Below are positions 1 to 6,298 of a stretch of 6,692 nucleotides of DNA, one piece after another. The first letter of the stretch is position 1, and every line of letters starts with the position of its first letter. The notes under the pieces were generated by a model. It did not search any database and was not told the DNA's origin. It worked only from the letters and a program-made list of their open reading frames with translations. Made by a program: the position numbers and the translations under genes. The stretch is from Planctomycetia bacterium. Lineage in GTDB: Bacteria; Planctomycetota; UBA11346. The stretch spans positions 1 through 6,692 of the forward strand of contig SYDV01000194.1 of the NCBI GenBank assembly GCA_005801395.1. The letters are read 5' to 3'.

Positions 1-798
1 GCGACGAAAGAGGAAGCGCAAGCAGCTACGTTTGCTGTTGTTCGTCCGTGGTTTGAAAAAATCTTAGCGACATCTCCGATGCAAATTTCGATTGTTGGTG
101 ATATTGATGAAGCAGCGACTTTGGCGCTAGCTCGTCCTTATTTTTACACCATGACGAAAAATAGAAAAGCAAATGATGTTCATTTAGGGACAACCAATGA
201 GCTGAAATTACCAACCGTTCAAGGTTTGTCAGCAGGCGTGCATCGATTTGCGGTTCCAGGTACCGTTCGTCGTTCGTTGATGCGAATCGCATGGCCGACA
301 ACTGATTTTTATGACATAGCGACTACTCGTCGTCTCGGTATGCTAGCGCAGGTTATTGATGAACGAATGCGCGTTCGTATTCGTGAAGAACTCGGTGATG
401 CTTATTCACCATTTGCTTATCGTTATGCGAGCGAAGCGTTTGCAGGGTACGGATACTTAATTGCGCAGGTTGGTGTTGCTCCCGAAAAAGCAGAAGAAGC
501 ACGCTCCGCCGTTTTAGAAATCGCCAAAGATTTAGCGCTGAATGGTGTGTCGGAAGAATTGTTAAATAGCGTAAAAACACCGATTATTAAAAACCTGGCA
601 TCACAACGGCAACAAAATCAATATTGGATGCGCGCAGTAATTGATCGTTGCGCACAACAACCATTCCGTTTGGAATGGGCAACGACCATGGAATCAGATT
701 ATGCCGACATGACCGCGGCTGATATGTCTCGATTAGCGAAACAATTTTTGGATAATGAGAAAGCACTACAGGTAATTGCCGTGTGTGAAGGGAAATGA
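1..798 (+). CDS. M16 (insulinase-like) peptidase family protein, C-terminal part
   Basis: The frame is open from base 1 to a TGA at 796-798, giving 265 residues, so the gene begins left of the window. An M16 domain is clear. A strand carrying the motif ISIVGDID (window residues 29-36) opens the C-terminal LuxS/MPP-like lobe. Further on, REELGDAYS (residues 128-136) carries the Arg and Tyr that, in M16 proteins, the second lobe contributes to hold the substrate C-terminus. The zinc motif HxxEH sits in the N-terminal lobe and cannot be assessed here. The layout resembles PqqL-type two-lobed bacterial M16 proteases, which are usually periplasmic. Whether this one is active or an inactive partner subunit cannot be told. 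It ends 20 bases from the convergent gene at 819-3035, and I see no hairpin in that gap. Confidence 0.9.
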   Translation, partial: ATKEEAQAATFAVVRPWFEKILATSPMQISIVGDIDEAATLALARPYFYTMTKNRKANDVHLGTTNELKLPTVQGLSAGVHRFAVPGTVRRSLMRIAWPTTDFYDIATTRRLGMLAQVIDERMRVRIREELGDAYSPFAYRYASEAFAGYGYLIAQVGVAPEKAEEARSAVLEIAKDLALNGVSEELLNSVKTPIIKNLASQRQQNQYWMRAVIDRCAQQPFRLEWATTMESDYADMTAADMSRLAKQFLDNEKALQVIAVCEGK

Positions 799-818
799 AC
801 CGAATAAAGTTATTGTTG

Positions 819-3035
819 TTAAGGCATCCACGGCCATAAGGCGTTAGAAGCGTGTAGGCCTTCCGCCGTAACCAATGGTGCCTGTGGCTGGCGTAAAAGT
901 GGTAATGGCCACATGACCGATTTTGCCCCAGGATAAGCCACTGCAGTAAGATCTGTTAGTCGCAGGATTAAATGGCCACCCACGTTACAGGCCCATCGCG
1001 CTGGAGTGGCCAAGGGAATTGGTAAACCACGACCATGAACATCATACAGGGTTAATACATTGTTGACGCCTAATGGTCCTAGCTGAGCTAATTGCGTTGG
1101 GGACAGAAAATAAACCGTTCCACTGGTATCCGTTAGTGGAAATACGCCGAGTTGCACACCGAGGTCGACATCCAAAACGATGACGCGCGCAGTGCCTTCA
1201 TGTACGTAGACGACATTATCGCGGATATCCATAAATTGACTCGGCGCGCTCGAATACGTCATTGGTCGCCATTGATGGCGCCATAATAAATCACCATTTT
1301 TTCCATGGCACATAACGATCATGACATCCGGTGTGCGCTCTAAACGAAATTGACGGTCATCCCACAGCAAATGCCCATGAGCATCCCGCGAGGTGATGAG
1401 TTTGGTATTAATGGGCAATTCAATACTCGTCGTATTGACCGTCGGAATTTGCGAACGTGGGTATTGCTTGCGTTGTCGCCACTGCGCCCAGGCGGATGTG
1501 GTATAAATATGATTCCATGTTTGCGCCTGATCGATGAGGGAATGCGTATCAGTGCTAAATTGTACAGTTGGGTGTTGTTGGGAAAGGGTATCAAAGTAGG
1601 TGAACAAATCTGTTGCTGGTAGTTTATGTAAGACATGCCCGATGCCGCGATCGGAATTGGCGAAATGCGCGCTGAGAATTAATGCTTGATCAGCAGGGGG
1701 GTAATTTGGGCTGAAGTCCGGCAAGGCGATATTTTTATCAAATGCCAAGCCAATTTGTGCGCGCAAGCGTAAAGAAGGTGCGTGTTCGTCAGTGAAATTA
1801 CTCAATAGTTTGAGTGCATCATCAAAGCGGTGCGCGCGTAAGAGCAGCTCCGCTTGTTGTTGCACATCATCGTTTTTTAACTGTTCGGTAAATGCCGATA
1901 AATGCCATTGGCGACCATCGGGTGCTTGTAACTGCACTTGTGCCGTCGCGCTGGATAATTTCCAATCACCCGCCACAGGCAGCTGATGTTGAAACCGATG
2001 AATTAAACGCTCAGCATCAAATAAAAGGAATGAATGTGCGGTCAGCCATAAACTTTTTTGACCACGTACGACGGGCGCGCCGATGGGAACGACTCCTAAA
2101 TCCAGCGCCGTGACCTGACCATCGGCAAAGTTCATGCGCCAACCTCGGGTGCCGGTAGCAAACCACGCGGCACCACCAGCAACACATAGGAGTTGTGCTC
2201 CTGAAGGTAAAGGCGTGAGCATTTTAATGAAACCGGAATCATTCAGGACACGCACACCCAAACTGTCACGAATTAAAGCCGCACCAGGTCCGGTCACCAC
2301 CGTGGCGTTGCGATCAATGCTGTATTGCCACGCAACCTGCTCAAAGGGATCCACGGCTAAGACCCAACCGGGTTGGACTACCCAGCGAATGGCTAAATGG
2401 GCTGCGGGTGGTGTTGTCGTGGTGGTGGTAGTCGGGATGGCTGTGCCAGGAGGAGTTAATTGTAAAGTAGTATCCACTTCAGGTCCCAGACCGGATAATA
2501 ATAATGCTACGGACTGTCGACGCGCATCATCATATTGAATGGGAATTAATTGAGTGATACCTAAAAAATCAGTGAGGTGACCGCGATCGAAAGCCAAATT
2601 AGCGGCATATTGGACATGCTCTAATGCCGTTGGTGCGGGCAAAAAAGCAACCGCTAAGCGTGTTCGATCGTGGGTTGATAAATTGGGGGTTAATAAGGTA
2701 TGGTAACGTGCATCAAGCCGGGCTAGCGTTTGTTTGCGTTGATTATCGGGTAAACGTGCGAGCGCCTTTGGTAATGACATGGTCCAGCGGAAAGATAATC
2801 CGCTATTATTTGCATCTGGACGAGCGATGGGCGCGAGAAACGCCGTAATGGGTAATGATTCTAAAGATTTGGTATCGCCACGAACTAGATCAATAAGTGC
2901 TTGATCAATTATTTGTTGTTGTTCTCCGGCCAGGGCCATCGGGCGAATATCTGACAGCGTGGGTTCAACAGCCTGACTTAGCCAAGGCAGGAGAAGCGTT
3001 AGTTGTGTTATCGCGATAAACCGCCCAATTCGCAT
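819..3035 (-). CDS. Secreted PQQ/BamB-like beta-propeller repeat protein, function unknown
   Basis: A 738-residue protein I cannot assign to a named family. The N-terminus is a typical Sec signal peptide: Arg-containing start, hydrophobic core FIAITQLTLLLPWL, likely cleavage after SQA (residue 22). Residues about 40-185 look helical. A run of seven threonines flanked by prolines (201-210) forms a linker. From about 213 to 355 there are strand-rich segments of PQQ/BamB-like type, such as WVLAVDPFEQVAW and AAWFATGTRGW. Residues about 390-435 look like a TPR-style helical pair (AELLLRAHRFDDALKLL). After about 540, propeller-like strands return (MCHGKNGDLLW, VVYVHEGTARVIVLDVDLG). I infer a periplasmic or outer-membrane-associated scaffold with a split propeller. 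Family membership rests on repeat style only. A short AGAGG lies only 2 bases before the ATG, so the ribosome site is poor. The gene is divergent from the NifU homologue across 80 bases. Confidence 0.75.
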   Translation of the reverse strand: MRIGRFIAITQLTLLLPWLSQAVEPTLSDIRPMALAGEQQQIIDQALIDLVRGDTKSLESLPITAFLAPIARPDANNSGLSFRWTMSLPKALARLPDNQRKQTLARLDARYHTLLTPNLSTHDRTRLAVAFLPAPTALEHVQYAANLAFDRGHLTDFLGITQLIPIQYDDARRQSVALLLSGLGPEVDTTLQLTPPGTAIPTTTTTTTPPAAHLAIRWVVQPGWVLAVDPFEQVAWQYSIDRNATVVTGPGAALIRDSLGVRVLNDSGFIKMLTPLPSGAQLLCVAGGAAWFATGTRGWRMNFADGQVTALDLGVVPIGAPVVRGQKSLWLTAHSFLLFDAERLIHRFQHQLPVAGDWKLSSATAQVQLQAPDGRQWHLSAFTEQLKNDDVQQQAELLLRAHRFDDALKLLSNFTDEHAPSLRLRAQIGLAFDKNIALPDFSPNYPPADQALILSAHFANSDRGIGHVLHKLPATDLFTYFDTLSQQHPTVQFSTDTHSLIDQAQTWNHIYTTSAWAQWRQRKQYPRSQIPTVNTTSIELPINTKLITSRDAHGHLLWDDRQFRLERTPDVMIVMCHGKNGDLLWRHQWRPMTYSSAPSQFMDIRDNVVYVHEGTARVIVLDVDLGVQLGVFPLTDTSGTVYFLSPTQLAQLGPLGVNNVLTLYDVHGRGLPIPLATPARWACNVGGHLILRLTDLTAVAYPGAKSVMWPLPLLRQPQAPLVTAEGLHASNALWPWMP

Positions 3036-3115
3036 GGCCTCTATCTACCATCAATACGCGGTGAAGGAACGCTGGCGCAGCGAAGGCTTGCGTTAGCGAG
3101 CGGTACGGCACCCTT
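3036..3115. promoter_or_regulatory. Divergent intergenic region between the propeller gene and the NifU homologue
   Basis: These 80 bases separate two divergent start codons, so at least one promoter is expected here or just inside a flanking gene. I find no convincing -35/-10 pair on either strand. The region holds a perfect 5-base-arm inverted repeat, CGCTG-GCG-CAGCG (3070-3082), and a GC-rich stretch up to the NifU homologue start, which has no good Shine-Dalgarno sequence. The regulatory role is inferred from position only. Confidence 0.3.
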
Positions 3116-3961
3116 ATGCGCCTCATGACACCGGTAGAACTGCTCGAAGATCACGCACGCCGTCCACGTAATGTCGGTAAATTACTCAACGCGACGGCCG
3201 TTGGTGATGTTGGCTCCATTGTTGTTGGCGATGCACTGCGTTTTTATATCCAGGTCTCCGGCGGAAAAATTACTCAGGCAAAGTACCAAGTTTTTAATTG
3301 TGCTGATCAAGTGGCTGCGTCTTCGGTGTTGACGGAAGTGGCGATCGGAAAAACCCTCGCTGAAGCACGTAAGCTAACGCATGCCGAAGTTTGTGCACAT
3401 TTAGGTGGACTCGATCATAGTTTATTGCCTCCGCGTTTGTGGGCTGTTGATGGTCTTTTGTCGGCAGTGGCAGCATTTGAACGCGATGATGTTATTACCG
3501 ATGCGGAATTAGATCCGATACTCTGTCGTTGTTTTGGCATTAGCGAAGAAACGGTTCGCCAAGCGGTGCGCGTCTCTGGATGTACGACATCTGAGCAAGT
3601 CATTGGTGCCACGGGCGCGGGCACCGGATGTGGCACGTGTCGTGCCGATATTCCGAAACTCATTGAAGAAACGACACAACCACAAGCCGCAGCGAAAACA
3701 CCAGCGACAGCGGTGAAAAGCGGCCCAAGCGGTCGTATTCAAACGCTGTTGCGCATTCAACGTGCGGTAGATCAACGATTGGCAGCAGGATGGCAAACTC
3801 AGGGAGCGGTGGTCGAATTATGGGATTTTGACGGACGTAAGGTTAAAGTCCGCACCAGCGGTGCGCTCAAAGAAAATGATGAGTTACGCCGCGCGGTGTT
3901 GGCCGAGTTGGAACAATTAATTAAAGCGGAAATTGATGCATCTCTTGGCGTCGAAGGATAA
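3116..3961 (+). CDS. NifU-type three-domain Fe-S protein lacking most scaffold cysteines
   Basis: The 281-residue protein has the full NifU plan: an IscU-like N-domain (about 5-122), a Bfd-like [2Fe-2S] ferredoxin domain (about 133-185), an Ala/Thr-rich linker (about 186-203) and a NifU C-terminal-type domain (about 206-275). The ferredoxin ligands are all present: C137, C139, C172 and C175, in a CxC-x32-CxxC pattern. In known NifU/IscU the N-domain builds clusters on three cysteines. Here the first is V37 (context VVGDAL, where GD is kept), the second is kept as C62 (NCADQVAASS), and the third is replaced within LLPPRLWAV, best aligned to P106. The CxxC of the C-domain is also gone (SGALKENDE). 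It may bind one permanent cluster but should not be a normal scaffold; a redox or regulatory role is possible. The start could also be the ATG at 3125. No nif or isc genes lie nearby. Confidence 0.87.
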   Translation: MRLMTPVELLEDHARRPRNVGKLLNATAVGDVGSIVVGDALRFYIQVSGGKITQAKYQVFNCADQVAASSVLTEVAIGKTLAEARKLTHAEVCAHLGGLDHSLLPPRLWAVDGLLSAVAAFERDDVITDAELDPILCRCFGISEETVRQAVRVSGCTTSEQVIGATGAGTGCGTCRADIPKLIEETTQPQAAAKTPATAVKSGPSGRIQTLLRIQRAVDQRLAAGWQTQGAVVELWDFDGRKVKVRTSGALKENDELRRAVLAELEQLIKAEIDASLGVEG

Positions 3962-3970
3962 CGTCACCGT

Positions 3971-3993
3971 GGCTTAAGCAAGTTGCTTAGGCC
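3971..3993. terminator. Hairpin between convergent NifU homologue and pyrE
   Basis: GGCTTAAGC (3971-3979) and GCTTAGGCC (3985-3993) form a 9-pair stem, with one G-U pair on the plus-strand transcript, around a 5-base loop AAGTT. It starts 10 bases after the stop of the NifU homologue and 12 bases beyond the pyrE stop. Neither side has a T-run, so it is not a classical intrinsic terminator. It may still block readthrough or protect 3' ends for both genes. On the minus transcript the G-U pair becomes an A-C mismatch. Confidence 0.5.
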
Positions 3994-4005
3994 TAATAAC
4001 GTGAA

Positions 4006-4671
4006 TTAAGCGCCGGCTAAGTGGCGAGTAATTCGCGCACGATCATCGGCAGATAAATAACGTTTTCCGTTAATCTCGTTGACCAATAAATAATCGGCGG
4101 CTTCAGTAATGGTAATAATCGGAACAACCGGGACCTGTTGTTCCTGCGTAATTTCTTGAATAGCGGTGAGCGAACCGGTTCCTTTTTCTTGACGATCAAC
4201 GGCAACTACGGCACCAGCGATCGAGACACCAGTCGGACGTAATTTAGCCAGTGATTCCCGCAATGCAGTGCCAGCCGTCAGGACGTCGTCGACAATTACA
4301 ATGCGAACTCCAGGGCGCAGCGGTGCACCAACAAATAATCCGCCATCCCCGTGATCCTTCACTTCCTTGCGATCATAAGTCCAGCCAATGCTGCGTTGGA
4401 CTAATTGTTCGTAGGACGCAGCGGCAGCCAAAGCCAGGGGGATACCTTTATAAGCTGGTCCAAAAATGACGGCAACGTCATCGCCAAAGTGACGACGAAT
4501 GGTATCCGCATAGGCCGAACCTAAACGAGCTAAATCTCCACCTTGGTTGAAACAACCCGTATTAATAAAATACGGGCTTTTTCGCCCACTCTTTAAAGTG
4601 AAGTCACCAAATTTTAGGGCTTCTCGGGCAACTAATAAGTTGACGAAAGCGCGTTGCGCGTCGCTAATCAT
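4006..4671 (-). CDS. pyrE: Orotate phosphoribosyltransferase
   Basis: PyrE joins orotate to PRPP, giving orotidine 5'-phosphate in pyrimidine synthesis in the cytosol. From ATG 4671 the protein has 221 residues, against 213 in E. coli. The diagnostic parts are present in order: FTLKSGRKSPYF near residues 24-35, GPAYKGIPLA at 71-80, the flexible catalytic loop YDRKEVKDHG at 99-108 with its Arg, Lys and His residues, the PRPP-binding motif IVIVDDVLTAGTA at 124-136, and DRQEKG near 159-164. No key residue is missing. The frame is open upstream to an ATG at 4761, but those 30 codons lie inside ppiB and match nothing in PyrE, so I chose 4671, where the homology begins. It starts 4 bases after the ppiB stop, with no strong Shine-Dalgarno, which suggests translational coupling. 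Confidence 0.96.
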   Translation of the reverse strand: MISDAQRAFVNLLVAREALKFGDFTLKSGRKSPYFINTGCFNQGGDLARLGSAYADTIRRHFGDDVAVIFGPAYKGIPLALAAAASYEQLVQRSIGWTYDRKEVKDHGDGGLFVGAPLRPGVRIVIVDDVLTAGTALRESLAKLRPTGVSIAGAVVAVDRQEKGTGSLTAIQEITQEQQVPVVPIITITEAADYLLVNEINGKRYLSADDRARITRHLAGA

Positions 4672-4675
4672 TGAA

Positions 4676-5131
4676 TTAATCGACAATTTCGACGCTAAAG
4701 CGATCGCCTTGTTTGACTTTATTGACGATGGTTTGGTCTGCTGCGCCAACAATTCTGCCAAAGACGGTGTGAACGCCGTCTAAGTGTGGGGTAGCGCAAT
4801 GCGTGATAAAGAATTGGCTGCCGCCGGTATTGGGTCCGGCGTGCGCCATACTCAATGTTCCTGGGCTATGTCGTTCAGGGTTGGATGCACCCAATTCACA
4901 TTTAATTTTGTACCCTGGACCGCCGGTACCAGGTTGGCCAGCTGCGCCTTCGCGGCTATTTGGGCAACCGCCTTGGATCATAAAATTATTGATGACGCGG
5001 TGGAAAGCGAGTTTGTCGTAAAATCCTGATTTGGCTAATTTTACGAAATTTTCGACCGTCTTAGGAGCTGTTTTGTCGAACAAAGCAATGGTGATATCGC
5101 CATGGGGAGTATGGAAAACGGCTTTAGGCAT
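4676..5131 (-). CDS. ppiB: Cyclophilin-type peptidyl-prolyl cis-trans isomerase, cytosolic
   Basis: This 151-residue protein is a single compact cyclophilin domain without signal peptide, so it is a cytosolic PpiB-like prolyl isomerase and folding helper (E. coli PpiB has 164 residues). Visible active-site elements are FHRV at 43-46 with catalytic R45, MIQGG with Q53, the [12 protein letters not shown] block at 98-109 with Q106 and F108, and [10 protein letters not shown] at 116-125. The position that is Trp121 in human cyclophilin A is His116 here. This is common in bacterial cyclophilins and predicts weak cyclosporin binding. The usual MAN before AGPNTGG is MAH. It is the first gene of a two-gene unit with pyrE. 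A weak GGA lies about 7 bases before the ATG. Confidence 0.95.
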   Translation of the reverse strand: MPKAVFHTPHGDITIALFDKTAPKTVENFVKLAKSGFYDKLAFHRVINNFMIQGGCPNSREGAAGQPGTGGPGYKIKCELGASNPERHSPGTLSMAHAGPNTGGSQFFITHCATPHLDGVHTVFGRIVGAADQTIVNKVKQGDRFSVEIVD

Positions 5132-5246
5132 AAAGGATCCGTAAAAAAGCGTGGTGAGAAGAGATTAAGGGATAATGCCGATGAAGAATCGACAAATGCG
5201 GCGGGCATGCTCAGCGTGGTATTGCCGACAGCAAGCAGGTGATCGT

Positions 5247-5663
5247 TTAGCGCCCGACGCTCGTGTAAGCTCGCGCCTGTTTATTACTCTGGGCAGCGGC
5301 TGCGTAACGACCTGGATCACGACGCACAGCATCAGCAGCAGAAGCATTTGCGACACCAACCAAGATCGTTTCAGCAGGTTGTACGATCAAAATTTCAACG
5401 GGTATTGGTGAAATAGTTGGATCTACGAAACCGCCAGTTACGGGGCAAATCGAATTAACTGACGCAAGTTTAGACGCTTCTTGAGTTATACGACGTTCAG
5501 CGCGGACCTGTTCTTCCGCGACTTGTTGTTCTGCGATAGCGGCGGTAATTTTTTCGGTTGCAGCCTGATTAACGGTGGGTTTTGGGGTTGTTTTGGTTTT
5601 GCCACAGCCGGACATGCTTAGCACGAGCGCGGAAGAAATTAAGCAAGTCACTACAGCACGCAT
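5247..5663 (-). CDS. Small lipoprotein with coiled coil and degenerate YHS-like domain
   Basis: From ATG 5663 the product has 138 residues. It begins with a lipoprotein signal peptide: hydrophobic VVTCLISSALVLS and then MSGC with the lipidated C20. Residue +2 is Gly, not Asp, which favours outer-membrane sorting. Residues 36-66 are Ala/Glu/Gln/Arg-rich and probably form a coiled coil. Residues 73-120 resemble a YHS domain, whose pattern as I know it is CPVTG..VDP.IS, then FCxxGCxxxF, then DPxKY. CPVTGGFVDPTIS (73-85) and DPGRY (116-120) fit well, and the spacing back from DP fits too. Both later cysteines are alanines (A105, A109) and both phenylalanines are valines. YHS domains usually bind metal, so binding is doubtful here. 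The frame stays open up to 5753, but the ribosome site and signal peptide fix the start at 5663. Its partners are unknown. Confidence 0.82.
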   Translation of the reverse strand: MRAVVTCLISSALVLSMSGCGKTKTTPKPTVNQAATEKITAAIAEQQVAEEQVRAERRITQEASKLASVNSICPVTGGFVDPTISPIPVEILIVQPAETILVGVANASAADAVRRDPGRYAAAAQSNKQARAYTSVGR

Positions 5664-5669
5664 GTGGGG

Positions 5670-5675
5670 CTCCTT
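5670..5675 (-). promoter_or_regulatory. Shine-Dalgarno site of the lipoprotein gene
   Basis: The minus strand reads AAGGAG, a near-complete match to the 16S rRNA tail, 6 bases before the ATG at 5663. It decides this start over an in-frame ATG 30 codons upstream, which would put a hydrophilic stretch ahead of the signal peptide. Confidence 0.85.
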
Positions 5676-5780
5676 GGCGGCATCGTGAGCGTCATTGCCC
5701 TGAGCCCAGTGGCGATAGTGGGTTGCGCGGGGGAGTGTGGCAAGCTGTCGCAAATAGTTGATGGTTCATGGTTTAGTAGT

Positions 5781-5794
5781 AACCAGTGCTGGTT
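5781..5794. repeat. Inverted repeat upstream of the lipoprotein gene
   Basis: AACCAG-TG-CTGGTT is a perfect inverted repeat with 6-base arms and a 2-base centre. It lies about 118 bases upstream of the lipoprotein start and just below the tRNA terminator, so it falls where a promoter or operator would be expected. ATGGTT occurs twice next to it (5761-5766 and 5768-5773). No known regulator box was recognised. Confidence 0.4.
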
Positions 5795-5812
5795 CTCACG
5801 CAGGAAAACAAT

Positions 5813-5842
5813 AAAAAACCCCCGGATTTACCGGGGGTTTTT
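5813..5842 (-). terminator. Intrinsic terminator of the tRNA-Leu gene, symmetrical
   Basis: A 7-pair GC stem, CCCCCGG (5819-5825) with CCGGGGG (5831-5837), closes a 5-base loop ATTTA. On the minus strand it is followed by six T, from the A-run at 5813-5818; on the plus strand by five T (5838-5842). It lies directly after the CCA end of the minus-strand tRNA gene, so ending that transcript is its evident role. The structure should work in both directions. Confidence 0.92.
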
Positions 5843-5845
5843 ATG

Positions 5846-5932
5846 TGGTGCCCAAGATCGGAGTCGAACCGATAAGACCGTGAGGTCGGTGGATTTTGAA
5901 TCCACTGCGTCTGCCAATTCCGCCACTCGGGC
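5846..5932 (-). tRNA. tRNA-Leu, anticodon CAA
   Basis: The minus strand folds as a complete 87-base class II tRNA. The acceptor GCCCGAG pairs with CTTGGGC (one G-U), followed by discriminator A and an encoded CCA (5848-5846). The anticodon stem GTGGA/TCCAC encloses the loop TTCAAAA, giving anticodon CAA at 5898-5896, which reads UUG leucine codons. A long variable arm has the stem GACC/GGTC, as expected of tRNA-Leu. The T-arm is ATCGG-TTCGACT-CCGAT. The gene is the same type as E. coli leuX. It lies 99 bases downstream of the 84-residue protein gene and ends directly at an intrinsic terminator. No integrase or attachment-site duplication is seen beside it. Confidence 0.97.
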
Positions 5933-5943
5933 TGAGGGCGCGC

Positions 5944-5971
5944 AAGGTAGGAGCCCATTTGTGCTCTGCAA
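5944..5971 (-). promoter_or_regulatory. Candidate promoter for tRNA-Leu
   Basis: On the minus strand TTGCAG (5971-5966) and TACCTT (5949-5944) are 16 bases apart, and the GC-rich GCGCGCCC follows directly. Such a discriminator is typical of stringently controlled stable-RNA promoters. The -10 ends 11 bases before the mature tRNA 5' end. Each hexamer matches only 3 of 6 sigma-70 consensus bases, so this is tentative. Confidence 0.3.
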
Positions 5972-6002
5972 CTAGCAGCCCGAGCACCTTTCATGAGCGT
6001 AG

Positions 6003-6026
6003 AAAACAGCCCTTCGTCTGCGGCTG
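6003..6026 (-). terminator. Weak candidate terminator after the 84-residue gene
   Basis: Just past the stop codon at 6032, the minus strand reads CAGCC (6026-6022), a 10-base loop, GGCTG (6011-6007), then TTTT (6006-6003). Five pairs and a short T-run make a weak intrinsic terminator. If real, it would separate this gene from tRNA-Leu transcription. Confidence 0.35.
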
Positions 6027-6031
6027 AACGC

Positions 6032-6286
6032 TTAGCTGACTTTCTCCGAATCACGCAACTTGGGACCAGGACGTAATAACGCATGTGTCCGCATTCCTAA
6101 CGCATGAGGCATGGAGGACTGATAAACCTGTACGTAATTGTTCGCAATTAATGAGGCTAGAGCGAACACCGCGTCGCGTTCGTTTAAATGTAGGACTTGT
6201 TTCAAGTGATCGCGTAATTCGTGTTGTTCGACGGGATGATCAAATTGGTAATAATCTTGTAGTGCTTTGATTAGCATGACATCCAT
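6032..6286 (-). CDS. Small protein of unknown function, 84 residues
   Basis: I do not recognise this family. The 84 residues carry no signal peptide, membrane segment or cysteine, so the protein is probably cytosolic. The pattern suggests a helical N-terminal part (MLIKALQDYYQF, EQHELRDHLKQVLHL, ERDAVFALASLIANN), then a short strand (YVQVYQ) and a basic C-terminal tail (MRTHALLRPGPKLRDSEK). Helices followed by a strand and a basic end would suit a winged-helix or other small nucleic-acid-binding fold, but this is only an impression. That it is a real gene rests mainly on its excellent ribosome site 6 bases before the ATG and on the absence of any competing frame. It stands alone: tRNA-Leu is downstream and a 250-base non-coding stretch upstream. 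Confidence 0.72.
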   Translation of the reverse strand: MDVMLIKALQDYYQFDHPVEQHELRDHLKQVLHLNERDAVFALASLIANNYVQVYQSSMPHALGMRTHALLRPGPKLRDSEKVS

Positions 6287-6292
6287 GTCTCG

Positions 6293-6298
6293 CTCCTT
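6293..6298 (-). promoter_or_regulatory. Shine-Dalgarno site of the 84-residue gene
   Basis: The minus strand reads AAGGAG 6 bases before the ATG at 6286, within AAATAAAGGAG. It is the best argument that this short frame is translated, and it has the same motif and spacing as the lipoprotein gene at 5663. Confidence 0.8.

Noticed and set aside
2134..2538. 134-codon plus-strand frame with a valine run
   Set aside because: It is the antisense of the threonine-linker part of the secreted protein gene; the valine run is the mirror of the threonine codons.
3116..3961. Evidence of a nitrogen-fixation locus
   Set aside because: NifU-type domain order alone does not imply nitrogenase. No nif genes are in the window and the scaffold cysteines are missing.
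4672..4761. In-frame N-terminal extension of pyrE to an ATG at 4761
   Set aside because: These 30 codons lie inside ppiB in another frame and have no PyrE homology. The homologous N-terminus begins at the ATG at 4671.
5165..5359. 64-codon minus-strand frame with a hydrophobic start
   Set aside because: Mostly an out-of-frame reading of the lipoprotein gene. It has no ribosome site and resembles no known family.
5664..5753. In-frame extension of the lipoprotein to an ATG at 5753
   Set aside because: It would bury the signal peptide behind 30 hydrophilic residues. The AAGGAG site and signal peptide support 5663.
5846..5932. tRNA-Leu as an integration site of a mobile element
   Set aside because: No integrase, no second copy of the tRNA 3' end and no foreign-looking gene block are visible in the window.
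5773..6084. 103-codon minus-strand frame across the tRNA gene
   Set aside because: It reads through the tRNA-Leu gene and its terminator, and the 84-residue gene accounts for its upstream part in a different frame.
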